From: Planctomycetaceae bacterium
GTDB taxonomy: Bacteria > Planctomycetota > Planctomycetia > Pirellulales > PALSA-1355
Length of the DNA stretch: 64,000 nucleotides
Assembly (NCBI GenBank): GCA_003153375.1
Contig: PLYM01000219.1
Coordinates: 80,871-144,870, forward strand
Direction: 5' to 3'
Positions 1-8,910 of this stretch are shown here, piece by piece. A program made the position numbers and the translations under genes. The notes under the pieces were generated by a model, which saw only the letters and a program-made list of their open reading frames with translations, did no database searches and was not told where the DNA came from. Position 1 is the stretch's first letter, and every line of letters starts with the position of its first letter.

Positions 1-327
1 GGCGTGGCCTATAAGAAGGACGTGGACGATCCGCGCGAGAGCCCGTCGTTCGAGTTGATGGACCTGCTGCGGGCAGGTCATGCGGTGCTCAGCTACAACG
101 ACCCGCACGTGCCGCGATTGCCGCGCATTCGCCATCACGACGTGCCCGACATGCAGAGCACGCCCTTGGATCCCAAGTTCCTGGCCAGCCAGGACTGCGT
201 GCTGATTGCCACGGATCACTCGGCGTACGATTACGACTTTATCGTGCAGCATTCGCGGCTTGTGATCGACACGCGCAATGCGACCAAGAACGTACGTTCA
301 GGCCGCGAAAAAATCCACAAGGCGTAA
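1..327 (+). CDS. UDP-sugar 6-dehydrogenase, C-terminal part (cut by window edge)
   Basis: This is the 3' end of a nucleotide-sugar dehydrogenase of the UDP-glucose / UDP-N-acetyl-hexosamine 6-dehydrogenase family; only the last 108 codons are in the window. The frame is open from base 1 and begins [16 protein letters not shown], the hallmark start of the C-terminal UDP-binding domain. That domain carries the substrate-closing Lys and Arg residues in this superfamily. The GTG at position 4 is not a plausible start because the family is about 430 residues long. UDP-xylose synthase follows 40 bp downstream on the same strand. If this enzyme makes UDP-glucuronate, the pair gives a UDP-Glc to UDP-GlcA to UDP-Xyl route. 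The missing catalytic half prevents deciding between UDP-Glc and UDP-HexNAc as substrate. Confidence 0.9.
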   Translation, partial: GVAYKKDVDDPRESPSFELMDLLRAGHAVLSYNDPHVPRLPRIRHHDVPDMQSTPLDPKFLASQDCVLIATDHSAYDYDFIVQHSRLVIDTRNATKNVRSGREKIHKA

Positions 328-367
328 GCACAGCTCGCCGTCGAGCCCCTCCGCACCGAAAACTCTC

Positions 368-1342
368 ATGGCATCGATCAAGCGCGTGCTGGTAACCGGC
401 GGAGCCGGGTTTCTCGGCTCTCATCTTTGCGAGCGGCTGCTCGACCGCGGACACGACGTGATCTGCCTGGACAATTTCTTCACGAGCCAGAAGACGAACG
501 TCGCTCACCTATTGGACCGGCCGAACTTTGAGCTGATTCGCCACGACATCACGCAGCCGATTTGGCTGGAAGTCGACGAGATTTTCAACCTGGCTTGCCC
601 GGCATCGCCCGGCCACTATCAGTACAACCCGATCAAGACCACAAAGACTTCGGTGTTGGGCGCGATGCACGTGCTGGGCATGGCGCGGCGCTGCAAGGCC
701 AAGGTGCTGCAAGCTTCGACCAGCGAAGTCTATGGCGACCCCGAGGTCCATCCGCAGACCGAGTCGTATCGCGGCTCGGTCAACCCCATCGGTCCGCGAG
801 CGTGCTACGACGAGGGCAAGCGGATGGCAGAAACTTTGTTCATGGATTACCACCGCATGAACCGGGTGAATATTCGCATTGTGCGGATCTTCAACACCTA
901 CGGCGAACGGATGCACCCCTACGACGGTCGCGTGGTTTCGAATTTCATTCGCCAGGCCCTGACGGGTCAGGACATCACGATCTTTGGCGAAGGGGAACAA
1001 ACCCGCTCGTTCTGCTATCGCGACGACCTGGTCGAAGGCCTGCTGCGCATGATGGACGGCCCTGACGATTTCGTTGGCCCGGTGAATCTCGGCAATCCGG
1101 GCGAGTTCACCATTCGCGAGTTGGCCAATCTGGTGATCGAACTGACGGGCACGAAATCGAAGTTGGTGCAGCGCCCACTGCCAGCCGACGATCCGACTCG
1201 GCGTCGTCCCGATATCGCACTGGCCAAACAGCGGCTCCATTGGGAACCCAAGGTTCCGCTGCGCGAAGGCCTGGCTCGAACGATTGCCTGGTTCCGTTCG
1301 ATCGACCTGTCCGACTACCGGCCGCCGACGGCGAACTATTGA
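368..1342 (+). CDS. uxs: UDP-glucuronate decarboxylase (UDP-xylose synthase)
   Basis: Extended short-chain dehydrogenase/reductase of 324 residues that converts UDP-glucuronate to UDP-xylose with NAD+. The N-terminus has the Rossmann signature [19 protein letters not shown]. The catalytic Tyr-Lys pair lies in YDEGKRMAE, and TSEVYGDP and [12 protein letters not shown] match the UXS subfamily rather than GalE or RmlB. The ATG at 368 was chosen because the longer frame from 278 only adds a basic, low-complexity leader before the conserved [12 protein letters not shown] start. It lies 40 bp after the UDP-sugar dehydrogenase and is probably co-transcribed with it for extracellular polysaccharide precursors. 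Its last 7 bp overlap the convergent VanZ-like gene. Confidence 0.93.
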   Translation: MASIKRVLVTGGAGFLGSHLCERLLDRGHDVICLDNFFTSQKTNVAHLLDRPNFELIRHDITQPIWLEVDEIFNLACPASPGHYQYNPIKTTKTSVLGAMHVLGMARRCKAKVLQASTSEVYGDPEVHPQTESYRGSVNPIGPRACYDEGKRMAETLFMDYHRMNRVNIRIVRIFNTYGERMHPYDGRVVSNFIRQALTGQDITIFGEGEQTRSFCYRDDLVEGLLRMMDGPDDFVGPVNLGNPGEFTIRELANLVIELTGTKSKLVQRPLPADDPTRRRPDIALAKQRLHWEPKVPLREGLARTIAWFRSIDLSDYRPPTANY

Positions 1343-1764
1343 TTCGCGCCGTCGTCAGTACCCACGGCGCTGTCATTGCGAGTGGTGCGACGCCAAAGCC
1401 ACAGCGCGGCCAGAAATATCGCCATGCCCGCGCTGCTGCCGGCCGTGTCGGCGACCCAGTCGAGAAACTCGCAGTCACGGCCGACCGGAATCTGCGTCAA
1501 TTCATCGACGACGCCATAGGCCGATCCAAGCCCCACGACCGCCAATCGCTGAGCCCAGCCGAAGGTGCCGCGGTGCAGCCAGACATTGAGCGACAGCAGG
1601 AAGGCCAGCCCGGTGTAGGCGCTAAAGTGCAGCACCTTGTCCGAAGTCTCGATTACTTGGGGCGCCTTCGAGATATGCGTGCCGGTGAACACCAGCAGCC
1701 AATAAAGGACCAACAGGACGCCGGCGCCAGCCTTGAGTGGGATTTGTCGATTGCGTTCGGGCAT
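1336..1764 (-). CDS. VanZ-like family membrane protein
   Basis: Small integral membrane protein of 142 residues resembling the VanZ-like family. Visible are hydrophobic segments near residues 11-27, 47-62, 73-90 and 112-130. The family pattern is present as [19 protein letters not shown] and [26 protein letters not shown], with conserved DK, H, DE.Q and D..D.AN-type positions. Members are widespread and mostly of unknown biochemical role; the name comes from a teicoplanin-resistance accessory gene, and resistance should not be inferred here. It is convergent with uxs, overlapping by 7 bp. Confidence 0.85.
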   Translation of the reverse strand: MPERNRQIPLKAGAGVLLVLYWLLVFTGTHISKAPQVIETSDKVLHFSAYTGLAFLLSLNVWLHRGTFGWAQRLAVVGLGSAYGVVDELTQIPVGRDCEFLDWVADTAGSSAGMAIFLAALWLWRRTTRNDSAVGTDDGANQ

Positions 1765-1888
1765 GGTCGCAGGGTCTCGGGTGCCGGGGGGCCCGCCGCT
1801 GAACTACACGGGCCCAACTGCTATAAAGGTATCCTGAGTCGAGAATCTCGCTAGCCCTGGCCGGTTCGCCAAGCGAACCGCACACGAA

Positions 1889-2680
1889 ATGAGTACACAG
1901 CATGCCTTGAGCGCGGCCGAATGGGTCGCCTACCAAGAATCCGGCTATCTGCTGAAACGCGGATTGTTTGATGCCGCGGAAATGGCCAAATTGTTGACCT
2001 TTGCGAAGACCGACGAAGCCTTGATGGCCGGCGCCACAGGCCGCAAGGACGCGAGCGGTCAGATCACGAAGCTCACGCTTTGGAACCATGCCGGCGAGGA
2101 TCTGTACAGCATGTTTTCTCGTTCGCCGCGCATCGTCGACCGCATGGAGCAATTGCTGGGAGGCGAAGTCTATCACTATCACACCAAGATGATGCTCAAA
2201 GAGCCTCTCGTCGGCGGAGCCTGGGAGTGGCATCAGGATTATGGCTACTGGTATCACAATGGCTGTTTGTTTCCCTATCTGGCCAGCTGCCTGATCGCCG
2301 TCGACCGAGCCACGCGGCAGAACGGGTGCTTGCAAGTGCTTAAAGGCTCGCATCTGATGGGCCGCATCGAGCATGGCAAGACCGGTGACCAGACGGGTGC
2401 GGATCTCGAAATCGTCGAGGCGGCGCTTGCCCGGATGGAACTGGTACACATCGAAGCCGAGCCGGGCGACGCGTTGTTCTTTCACTGCAACTTGCTGCAC
2501 CGGTCGGATCAGAATCGCTCGGCCGATCCACGGTGGTCTCTGATCTGCTGCTACAATGCGGCCCGCAACGATCCGTTCAAGGAATCGCGCCATCCACGTT
2601 ATACGCCGCTGAAGAAAGTCACGGATGAAGCGATCAGCCAGTGGCAGCCGCCGCGGGCCGCGCTGGCGGGGGAACGATGA
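1889..2680 (+). CDS. Phytanoyl-CoA dioxygenase (PhyH) family protein
   Basis: 263-residue Fe(II)/2-oxoglutarate-dependent oxygenase of the PhyH family. The metal-binding HxD appears as WEWHQDYGYWY (about residue 115), the distal His in FHCNLLHRSDQNRS (about residue 200), and an Arg for 2-oxoglutarate follows in DPRWSLICCYN. The substrate is unknown; many planctomycetes have large PhyH families. The stop overlaps the start of the next gene (ATGA), so the two are probably translationally coupled, which suggests a shared sugar or small-molecule pathway with the downstream isomerase-like protein. Confidence 0.88.
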   Translation: MSTQHALSAAEWVAYQESGYLLKRGLFDAAEMAKLLTFAKTDEALMAGATGRKDASGQITKLTLWNHAGEDLYSMFSRSPRIVDRMEQLLGGEVYHYHTKMMLKEPLVGGAWEWHQDYGYWYHNGCLFPYLASCLIAVDRATRQNGCLQVLKGSHLMGRIEHGKTGDQTGADLEIVEAALARMELVHIEAEPGDALFFHCNLLHRSDQNRSADPRWSLICCYNAARNDPFKESRHPRYTPLKKVTDEAISQWQPPRAALAGER

Positions 2681-3501
2681 AACTCGGACTGATCAATTCG
2701 GCATGGGTGCAGGCCGCGCAATCGACCGCCTTTGGGCTGCGCAAAACCAAGGAGATCGGCTTTGATTGCGTCGACGTCTTCGTCGATCCGTTGGAGATCG
2801 ACGTCAAGGAGCGGCGTCTGATCAAGGACCAGTGCGATGAATTGGGACTGCCGATCGTCTCCTTGCCTTGTGTGGCCGTCGGCCTGATCGACTTCAACGC
2901 CAGCGTGCGGGCTTTTCACGTCGATCGCGTGCGCGCGTATCTGGATCTGGCATACGAGTATCAGGCTAAGAACGTGCTACTCGTGATTGGCGAATATATC
3001 TGGAATCGCGAGGTCATTCCGCCGGCCGAGCAATGGGGGCTGGGCACCGACGCGGTGCGGCTGCTGGGACGGCTGGCGGCCGATTTGAATCTCGAGGTCG
3101 TGCTCGAGTTGGAGCCGTTTTCGTTGTCGCTCGTCAACGACGTCGACACGATGGTTCGTTTTCTGGACGACGTCGGATTGCCGAATGTGCTGGCGAATAT
3201 CGACATTTCGCACCTGGTGCTCTCCAAGGTGCCAGCCGAGCAAATCAAACGGCTGAAGGGGCGCGTCGGGCACGTGCATCTATCTGATTGCGATGGCAAG
3301 GTGCACGGCGACCTGCCGCCGGGCCGCGGCGTGGTGTCGTTTGAGCCCTATCTCGAGGAGATCAAGCGGCTCGACCTGGGACCGCGGACGGTTTCGATCG
3401 AGCTCGAATACTCGCCTGAGCCCGATCGCATTGTCGAGTGGGTCGAGGAAGCGTATCGAGAGACCGACAAACTGATGACCAAGCTCGAGCTGCGAGGCTG
3501 A
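2677..3501 (+). CDS. Sugar phosphate isomerase/epimerase-like TIM-barrel protein
   Basis: 274-residue member of the xylose-isomerase-like TIM-barrel superfamily (AP endonuclease family 2). The barrel starts [13 protein letters not shown]. Metal-binding acidic and His positions are visible in [35 protein letters not shown] and [12 protein letters not shown]. The ATG at 2677 was chosen because it opens the first beta-strand and overlaps the upstream stop as ATGA; a GTG 36 bp earlier only adds an Ala/Gly-rich extension. It is coupled to the PhyH-like gene and followed 4 bp later by tadA. The substrate cannot be told from sequence. Confidence 0.87.
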   Translation: MKLGLINSAWVQAAQSTAFGLRKTKEIGFDCVDVFVDPLEIDVKERRLIKDQCDELGLPIVSLPCVAVGLIDFNASVRAFHVDRVRAYLDLAYEYQAKNVLLVIGEYIWNREVIPPAEQWGLGTDAVRLLGRLAADLNLEVVLELEPFSLSLVNDVDTMVRFLDDVGLPNVLANIDISHLVLSKVPAEQIKRLKGRVGHVHLSDCDGKVHGDLPPGRGVVSFEPYLEEIKRLDLGPRTVSIELEYSPEPDRIVEWVEEAYRETDKLMTKLELRG

Positions 3502-3505
3502 ACGC

Positions 3506-3964
3506 GTGCACGAACACTTCATGCGGATGGCGCTGGCCGAGGCGCAAGCGGCCCTGGAAGAAGACGAAGTGCCGGTGGGCGCCGTCATCGTGTGCGAGGG
3601 TCGCGTGTTGGCGTCGGCCCACAACCAGCGCGAGCAATTGCGCGATCCGACTGCGCACGCCGAAATGATCGCGATTACGCAAGCGGCCGAGGCTTTGGGC
3701 AGCTGGCGACTCGAGGGCTGCGCGCTCTACGTCACGCTGGAACCTTGTCCGATGTGCGCCGGAGCCATTTTGCAAGCGCGGATCCCTACCGTGGTTTACG
3801 GGGCGACCGACCCCAAGGCCGGCGCCGTGCACACACTCTATCAATTGTTGAGCGACCCGCGGCTCAATCACCGTCCGCAGACCGTGAGTGGGGTGTTGTT
3901 TGCCTCGTGCGGAGAGATCCTCACGCGTTTCTTTCAGGCGCAGCGGCGATTGGGCAAGAAGTAG
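3506..3964 (+). CDS. tadA: tRNA-specific adenosine(34) deaminase TadA
   Basis: 152-residue cytidine-deaminase-fold enzyme that converts A34 to inosine in tRNA-Arg(ACG). The zinc and catalytic residues are HAEM (His and Glu, about residues 51-53) and PCPMCAGAI (two Cys, about residues 82-85). [15 protein letters not shown] and [10 protein letters not shown] also fit TadA rather than guanine deaminase. The start is a GTG 4 bp after the previous stop. The downstream frame [14 protein letters not shown] matches the usual TadA N-terminus. Confidence 0.94.
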   Translation: MHEHFMRMALAEAQAALEEDEVPVGAVIVCEGRVLASAHNQREQLRDPTAHAEMIAITQAAEALGSWRLEGCALYVTLEPCPMCAGAILQARIPTVVYGATDPKAGAVHTLYQLLSDPRLNHRPQTVSGVLFASCGEILTRFFQAQRRLGKK

Positions 3965-4111
3965 CGGTTCTCCGGCCGCGCGGGCGTTGTCCCGCTTGAC
4001 ATATCTGGCGATGGCGTGGTGGCGGTGCTGGCTCGGGGCCGCCAAACGCTTTATGATCCAGAAGCGCGCCGCGCGGCGCGCTCTTGGGCGAGCGAACCAA
4101 TTGCGGTTGCC

Positions 4112-6265
4112 ATGGACCACTCCTTCTTGCGATCGATCCTGCTGGCCGTGGTGCTGGCTCTCACGGCGGGCGGCGCGATTGCGCGGGCCGGCGGCGGGCC
4201 CGAAAACGTATTCCTGGTGGTCAATTCGGCCAGTTGGGCTTCGCAAGCGGTCGCCAATCAATTCATCGAGCTCAGGCAGATTCCGCCCGGCAACGTCCAC
4301 TACATCGAATGGACCGGGGGATGCGAGAGCGTCGATGGCGAGACGCTGCGCACCAAGATTCTGATTCCCACGCTCGACATGATCGAAAAGCGCGGGCTGC
4401 TGCAGCAGATCGACTATGTGATCTATTCGAGCGACTTTCCCTATGCGATTGACCTGTCGAAGGATTTTCCAAACGTCAAATTCGCTGATCAAGGCGTGCC
4501 GTTTTGTTCGGTGACTTCAGCCACCTATTTCTGGAATCTGGTGCTGTCCAAGATTCCCAACATCATGGAGTTGCAGTCCAACTTTTACATGCGCATGCCG
4601 GCCCACCGGTCGACCAAGGCCGCCACGCTGGGCTTTCGCAGTTGGTATGGCTGGAACGCGCAGGGCGAGTTGCTCGAGGCCGGCGGCCAGCCCTATATGC
4701 TTTCGACGATGCTGGCCGTGACGAGCGGACGCGGCAACTCGGTGCGCGAAGCGATTTCATACTTGCAGCGCAGTGCGACCGCCGATGGCACGCGTCCCAA
4801 GGGCACGGTCTACTTTTGCAAGACCGACGACATTCGTTCCACCAAGCGCGCGCCGGAGTTCAAGGCCGCGGTCGAAGAGCTGGAGAAACTGGGCGTGCGG
4901 GCGAAAGTGATCAATAACCCGATGCCCTCGAATCGCCCGGATGTGATCGGCGCCATGTTGGGCACCCCCAGTTTCTCCTGGCCCAGTTCGCACAGCAAAA
5001 TCCTGCCCGGCGCGATCTGTGAGAACTTCACCAGTTTTGGCGGCGCAATGAGCGAGGGCTCGCCGCAAACGCCGCTTTCCGAACTCCTGCGCTACGGCGC
5101 CGCCGGATCGAGCGGCACGATCATCGAGCCCTATGCGATTCAAGAGAAGTTTCCCTCGCCACAGATTCATGTGCACTATGCGCGTGGCAGCACGCTGGCC
5201 GAGGCTTTTTATCAGTCCGTTCATGGGCCGGCTCATCTGCTGCTGGTCGGCGATCCGCTCTGCCGGCCCTGGGCAGACATACCCGTCGTGCAAGTGGCGG
5301 GAGTGAAACCCAACGACAAGGTGTCGGGCACGCTGACGCTCAAGGCTACGGCCCGCTTTCCACACGGTGGAACTTCGGACCGCTTTGAGTTGTTCATCGA
5401 TGGTCGTCGCGTCGCCGCCGATCAGAGTGGCGGAGAGCTGGTCTGGGATTCCAAAAGCGAGTCCGACGGCTACCACGAGCTGCGGGTCGTGGCGATCGAA
5501 CAAGGACCCGTCCAATCGCAGGGCCGGTCGATCATTCCCATCACGGTCAACAACCACGGCCAGGGGGTGGAATTCTCCCTGACACCCCTTAAAACCGTGC
5601 GCTGGGGCGAAAGTCTAACGGCGCAGGCAAAATGCCGCGGTGCCGCCCGCATTTATCTGGTACACAACAACCGTATCCTGGGAGCGATCAACGGTGAGCA
5701 CGGCGAGGCGACGATCAATCCCCGTCAGTTGGCCACGGGTCCCGTCTCCGTTCAAGCCTTGGCGCTGCTGGCTGATAAGGGACGCGGTTACACCTCGTCG
5801 GCACCGGTCACGCTGACCGTCGAACCGCCCACACCGCTGCCGGCCCTGAAGGATGCTCCCACGAAGCTCTTGCCGGGCATGTCGCTGAAGTTGGCCGACG
5901 ACAAGGTGGTGGTGGTCGAGGAGACGCGCGAGGCCTCGTGGCCGGCCTTGGCGGGGGTCAAACCCAATACAGCGTTCCAGTTGCAGGGATTCTTTGACGT
6001 CGCGGCCGACGACATGTATCAGTTTCAGGTCTGGCACTACGGAGACTTAAAGCTGACAGTCGACAACAGCGTGCTGCTCGACGGCCACATGGGCAACTAT
6101 ACGCAAAAGTTCTTGCCCATCGCCCTGACCACCGGCCGGCACCGGCTCACGGTCAGCGGCGTGGCGGGTTCGTCGGCAAGGCTGCGAATTCTCTTCGGCG
6201 GCCCTGGCGCTATGAGTCTTAACGGGCAGACCTTCCAACATTCCGCCACACCAAGGCCGAATTAA
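4112..6265 (+). CDS. TIGR03790-family secreted protein with PA14-like C-terminus
   Basis: 717-residue exported protein. An N-terminal signal peptide (MDHSFLRSILLAVVLALTAG, cleavage near ARA-GG) precedes a TIGR03790-like region that starts ENVFLVVNSASWASQAVANQF followed by IPPGN. The middle carries beta-rich Ig-like stretches, and the C-terminal part (about residues 615-700, GFFDVAADDMYQFQVW and LLDGHMGNYTQKFLPIAL) resembles a PA14/carbohydrate-binding module. The ATG at 4112 was chosen because it puts the signal peptide at the N-terminus; the open frame extends 96 bp further upstream. The family is common in planctomycetes and Verrucomicrobia and has no established reaction. Confidence 0.8.
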   Translation: MDHSFLRSILLAVVLALTAGGAIARAGGGPENVFLVVNSASWASQAVANQFIELRQIPPGNVHYIEWTGGCESVDGETLRTKILIPTLDMIEKRGLLQQIDYVIYSSDFPYAIDLSKDFPNVKFADQGVPFCSVTSATYFWNLVLSKIPNIMELQSNFYMRMPAHRSTKAATLGFRSWYGWNAQGELLEAGGQPYMLSTMLAVTSGRGNSVREAISYLQRSATADGTRPKGTVYFCKTDDIRSTKRAPEFKAAVEELEKLGVRAKVINNPMPSNRPDVIGAMLGTPSFSWPSSHSKILPGAICENFTSFGGAMSEGSPQTPLSELLRYGAAGSSGTIIEPYAIQEKFPSPQIHVHYARGSTLAEAFYQSVHGPAHLLLVGDPLCRPWADIPVVQVAGVKPNDKVSGTLTLKATARFPHGGTSDRFELFIDGRRVAADQSGGELVWDSKSESDGYHELRVVAIEQGPVQSQGRSIIPITVNNHGQGVEFSLTPLKTVRWGESLTAQAKCRGAARIYLVHNNRILGAINGEHGEATINPRQLATGPVSVQALALLADKGRGYTSSAPVTLTVEPPTPLPALKDAPTKLLPGMSLKLADDKVVVVEETREASWPALAGVKPNTAFQLQGFFDVAADDMYQFQVWHYGDLKLTVDNSVLLDGHMGNYTQKFLPIALTTGRHRLTVSGVAGSSARLRILFGGPGAMSLNGQTFQHSATPRPN

Positions 6266-6885
6266 GCTGCCTAGCGCCGGCCGGATGGCGGCTTGAGGCT
6301 GTAGCAAGCGTTCTTTTGGGTCGATTTTTGCGAAACGAACGCGAGACTCTCAAGCTCGGTCAAATTGTGCAAGTCGCTGAACGCCTTCGGCTTGCATCAA
6401 AATCGCGCGGTCGCCCCCACCTGAGCGAAGTGTACTAAATTGCTTCGGGCAGGAAGCTTTAAGGTTGCACTCATCTGGACGCGAGGTTGGTCCGGCGCGG
6501 TTTTTAGACTGACGGCTGGGAACAGCAGCGCGAGCGAGGCGAATGGCGGCAACGGAGGCAAGGCCGCTCCGCGTATTTCAGTAATCCTGCCGAAAGTGGC
6601 CCGGGGCGCTCCCATACCGGTAATGCGCGATTGAACAAGCCAAAGCGCGTCGGCTTAGCGCCCCAACCACCATCGGCGGAGTTGTTCGGTTGACGCAACT
6701 AAACGACAACTCAGCCGCGCCAATCGCCGCGGCCGCACGAGGACCCGCAAAGGCCCCGTGCGGCCGCGCTCCGCGATCGCGCAACGTCTTCTCCAGTCCA
6801 GAACGATCTAAAGTTGGCTCCGCAGCCGGAGGACCAGCGGTGTGGAATGCAGCGGATGTAGGTGCGCCCGATCATGGACGTTTAG
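6266..6885. other. Intergenic stretch, no gene recognised
   Basis: 620 bp with no convincing coding frame. The only clear structure is an 11-bp perfect inverted repeat (GCGGCCGCACG / CGTGCGGCCGC) at 6729-6739 and 6757-6767. On the minus strand it lies about 120 bp past the end of the sigma-like gene and could form a stem in its transcript, but there is no T-run. Confidence 0.5.
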
Positions 6886-7512
6886 CTACTGCGAAATGCT
6901 CGAGCTAACACTAAGCTGGAATCGCAACCAGCTTGTTTCAAGCAGCTTGCGGAGTTGACTGATTCTTGCTGAGCTTAGTCCGTATTGCTGGGCCGCGTTT
7001 CCCGTCGTCTCGCCCATCGCCAGGAATTTGGCAATTTGGCGGTTTCTAGGGGAAAGAGAAGCCAGCCACGCTGCCACGTCGATGCGCGCAATCGCCATCT
7101 CCGCTGGAGTTGCCCGCCGATCGACGAGCAGTGCTTCCTGCCACGCGCCTTTGGTTTCGTCAAACCGATCCAGCCGTTCCACGACGATGCCCGAGGGCTG
7201 AAAACGACGCTCACTCAGGACATCGCGCAAGCGGCGTTTTGCGCCAACTTGGCGACCACTTATCACCTGACGAATCGCAAAATTCGCCAATGGCGTGGCG
7301 TAAGCGACATGGGTCTTGTCGTCGCGAACTAACGCCGCGAATGCGCAAAAGGAATTGGCGATCACCTCCTGGATCAGTTCTGCCTTCCGTTCCGGACGCG
7401 CGCGGCGAAAGGCCCGACACGCCCGTTTGCGGATTTTCGGCAGCATTTCAAGGAATTGCTCGTTTGGTCGAGCGCTTACGTCCTGACGTGATGGCTTGGC
7501 ACTTGTGATCAT
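6886..7512 (-). CDS. Sigma-70-like HTH protein (planctomycete accessory family)
   Basis: 208-residue protein that looks like a divergent extracytoplasmic-function sigma factor. Its C-terminus has a sigma-4-like HTH (SPRNRQIAKFLAMGETTGNA followed by SARISQLRKLLETSW). The N-terminal half (LPKIRKRACRAFRRARPERK, EVIANSFCAFAALV) is compatible with a sigma-2-like helical region but lacks a clear promoter-melting signature. The segment around residues 105-145 (ERLDRFDETKGAWQEALLVDR) occurs, as I recall, in many planctomycete paralogues. The start at 7512 is supported by a strong Shine-Dalgarno AAGGAGGT 7 bp upstream; an ATG 54 bp further upstream lies in a hairpin. No anti-sigma gene is adjacent, so its control is unclear. 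Confidence 0.72.
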   Translation of the reverse strand: MITSAKPSRQDVSARPNEQFLEMLPKIRKRACRAFRRARPERKAELIQEVIANSFCAFAALVRDDKTHVAYATPLANFAIRQVISGRQVGAKRRLRDVLSERRFQPSGIVVERLDRFDETKGAWQEALLVDRRATPAEMAIARIDVAAWLASLSPRNRQIAKFLAMGETTGNAAQQYGLSSARISQLRKLLETSWLRFQLSVSSSISQ

Positions 7513-7519
7513 AACTCGG

Positions 7520-7527
7520 ACCTCCTT
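7520..7527 (-). promoter_or_regulatory. Strong Shine-Dalgarno of the sigma-like gene
   Basis: Minus-strand AAGGAGGT lies 7 bp before the ATG at 7512. It is an almost perfect anti-SD match, unusual in this window, where most genes have weak sites. It decides the start of the sigma-like gene. Confidence 0.75.
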
Positions 7528-7533
7528 AAGGAA

Positions 7534-7592
7534 GACCGCCCCGAAGGGCGGTCGTGCATAAAACACAACCGCCCGGGCACGCTGCCTGGGCG
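7534..7592. repeat. Paired-hairpin (REP-like) module, copy 1
   Basis: Two adjacent inverted repeats. Stem 1 is GACCGCCC-CGAA-GGGCGGTC (7534-7553, 8 bp perfect with a tetraloop). Stem 2 is CGCCCGGGCA-CGC-TGCCTGGGCG (7570-7592, 10 bp with one wobble). The spacer is A-rich (cataaaacacaa). It lies in the 5' leader of the sigma-like gene. A similarly organised pair occurs at 11114-11158, and both are followed within about 250 bp by the string tgagaactgccc. Confidence 0.65.
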
Positions 7593-7925
7593 ATACAGAT
7601 GCGGCTCAAGCTCTGGCGTGAGCACGATGAAGGAGCCCTCTTCGCAGCCGAAAGCTGCGTGTTGAGAACTGCCCATCGGCCTGCACATTCGTCTAAACGG
7701 CTAGCCGGACCGCCAACAGATGTGCCCGAAATCGGGCTTGAATTAAGCTACGCACTGCGAGATTCGCTGCCGCAGTTTTGAGGGCCATCCGGCTGCCAAA
7801 GGCGTGCTTCGCGGTTGGCGGCGCGGCCAGGAGTTTGGGTTGCATTCATAACCGTCTAAAACTGGCAATGCGAAAGAACTCGCATCGGAGCGCTCAAGCA
7901 ACTTTCAGGCAGCATGGAGTCGCCG

Positions 7926-8497
7926 TTGACCTACGCCTTGTGGCGCTATTTCTTAACAAGAAGTTCGCGCCCATCCGTAACCACAACGACATCAACTGGG
8001 TGAGGCGTGTGCTGGACGTCGGTTGTCGGCCCGGGACCAACAGTCGCTTTTTCAAGCAAGCGACTACGTCGACATCGATATCAATCCCGCCTCTTTTGAC
8101 CGCGCGGCGGAAGAGTCACCCACATACATCGAGGCGGACGTTTGCGCGTATACGCCACCGGCTGACCAGCTTTACGATTTCATGCACTCAACAGCCTGCG
8201 GCACCACCTCGAAGACGCCAGCGTGGATCGCATTCTGCACGTCATTGGCCGGGTATTGGTCAAACGACGCCTACGGGCAGATCATCGACCGGATCTTGCC
8301 TGACAAGCCGTCAATCGCGCGGCATCGGACGCTCAACAACCGGGGGACTATCCGCGCCCCTCGGGACAAGTGAAAGGAAAAGTTCGGGCGGTCGTTCGAC
8401 ACGGTGGTCATGGAAGCGTTTCCTGTCGGCATGGCCGGGCTGTGGCAGGCGCTCTACTTCAACGGCCAGCCCAAACGTTCAACGGCCAGCCCAAACG
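7926..8497 (+). pseudogene. Decayed class I SAM-dependent methyltransferase
   Basis: Methyltransferase homology can be followed only by changing frame several times. In order: a TTG start with TYALWRYF; LNKKFAPIRNHNDINWVRR and VLDVGCRPGTNSRFF (motif I, with R replacing the usual G in GCGPG); SDYVDIDINP, then YIEADVCAYTPPADQLYDF; LRHHLEDASVDRILHVIGRV; DRILPDKPSIARH; and finally FGRSFDTVVMEAFPVGMAG to LWQALYFNGQ. At least four frameshifts separate these blocks. The 3' end carries a 20-bp tandem duplication at 8458-8497 that also breaks the frame. It lies upstream of YfhO-like and GT2 genes, suggesting it once belonged to that glycan or lipid cluster. Confidence 0.8.
8458..8497. repeat. Perfect 20-bp tandem duplication
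   Basis: The unit ttcaacggccagcccaaacg is present twice in tandem (8458-8477 and 8478-8497). It sits at the 3' end of the decayed methyltransferase. Because 20 is not a multiple of three, it shifts the reading frame. Confidence 0.95.
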
Positions 8498-8910
8498 GCA
8501 GGTCGAACGTCTTCGGACGGCGTGTACCGCGTCGCCGGCCGAGCCCGTTTTTTCCGCGGCTACTTCTTCAGGCGCTCGCCACGGCGTGCGCCCGCGGATT
8601 CCGGTTATCCGGCTTGGTTCGGCCCCGGCTGATGCCGCGACCCGGGTATGGTATACTCGGAATTTGTCGCTGTTTGGGCGGGATCCTTCCTGGCTGCCGT
8701 CGGTGCGACGCGCAGAGTCGCTTCCGGCCATCATGGCCTGCGGCTTCGCGATGCAGGCCTATTTCCCCCGTGATGCGCCGCAAGCGGCATCGCGTGGGCA
8801 CATGGCCCGCATGCCTGATTTTTTCCAGGCTCACGATCGGCGCGCCGGCTTCGCCGCCGGGGAACTACCCGAGGCGACCGCCATCACATCCAGTCTGAGG
8901 TTCGCGGAGC
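8498..8910. other. Intergenic stretch, no gene recognised
   Basis: 413 bp between the methyltransferase relic and the YfhO-like gene. Open frames here have no family resemblance. A TATACT string near 8650 could be a -10 element for the downstream gene, but no matching -35 is convincing. Confidence 0.4.

Noticed and set aside
278-367. Longer start for UDP-xylose synthase at 278
   Set aside because: It overlaps the upstream dehydrogenase gene and adds a basic low-complexity leader before the conserved start of the Rossmann fold.
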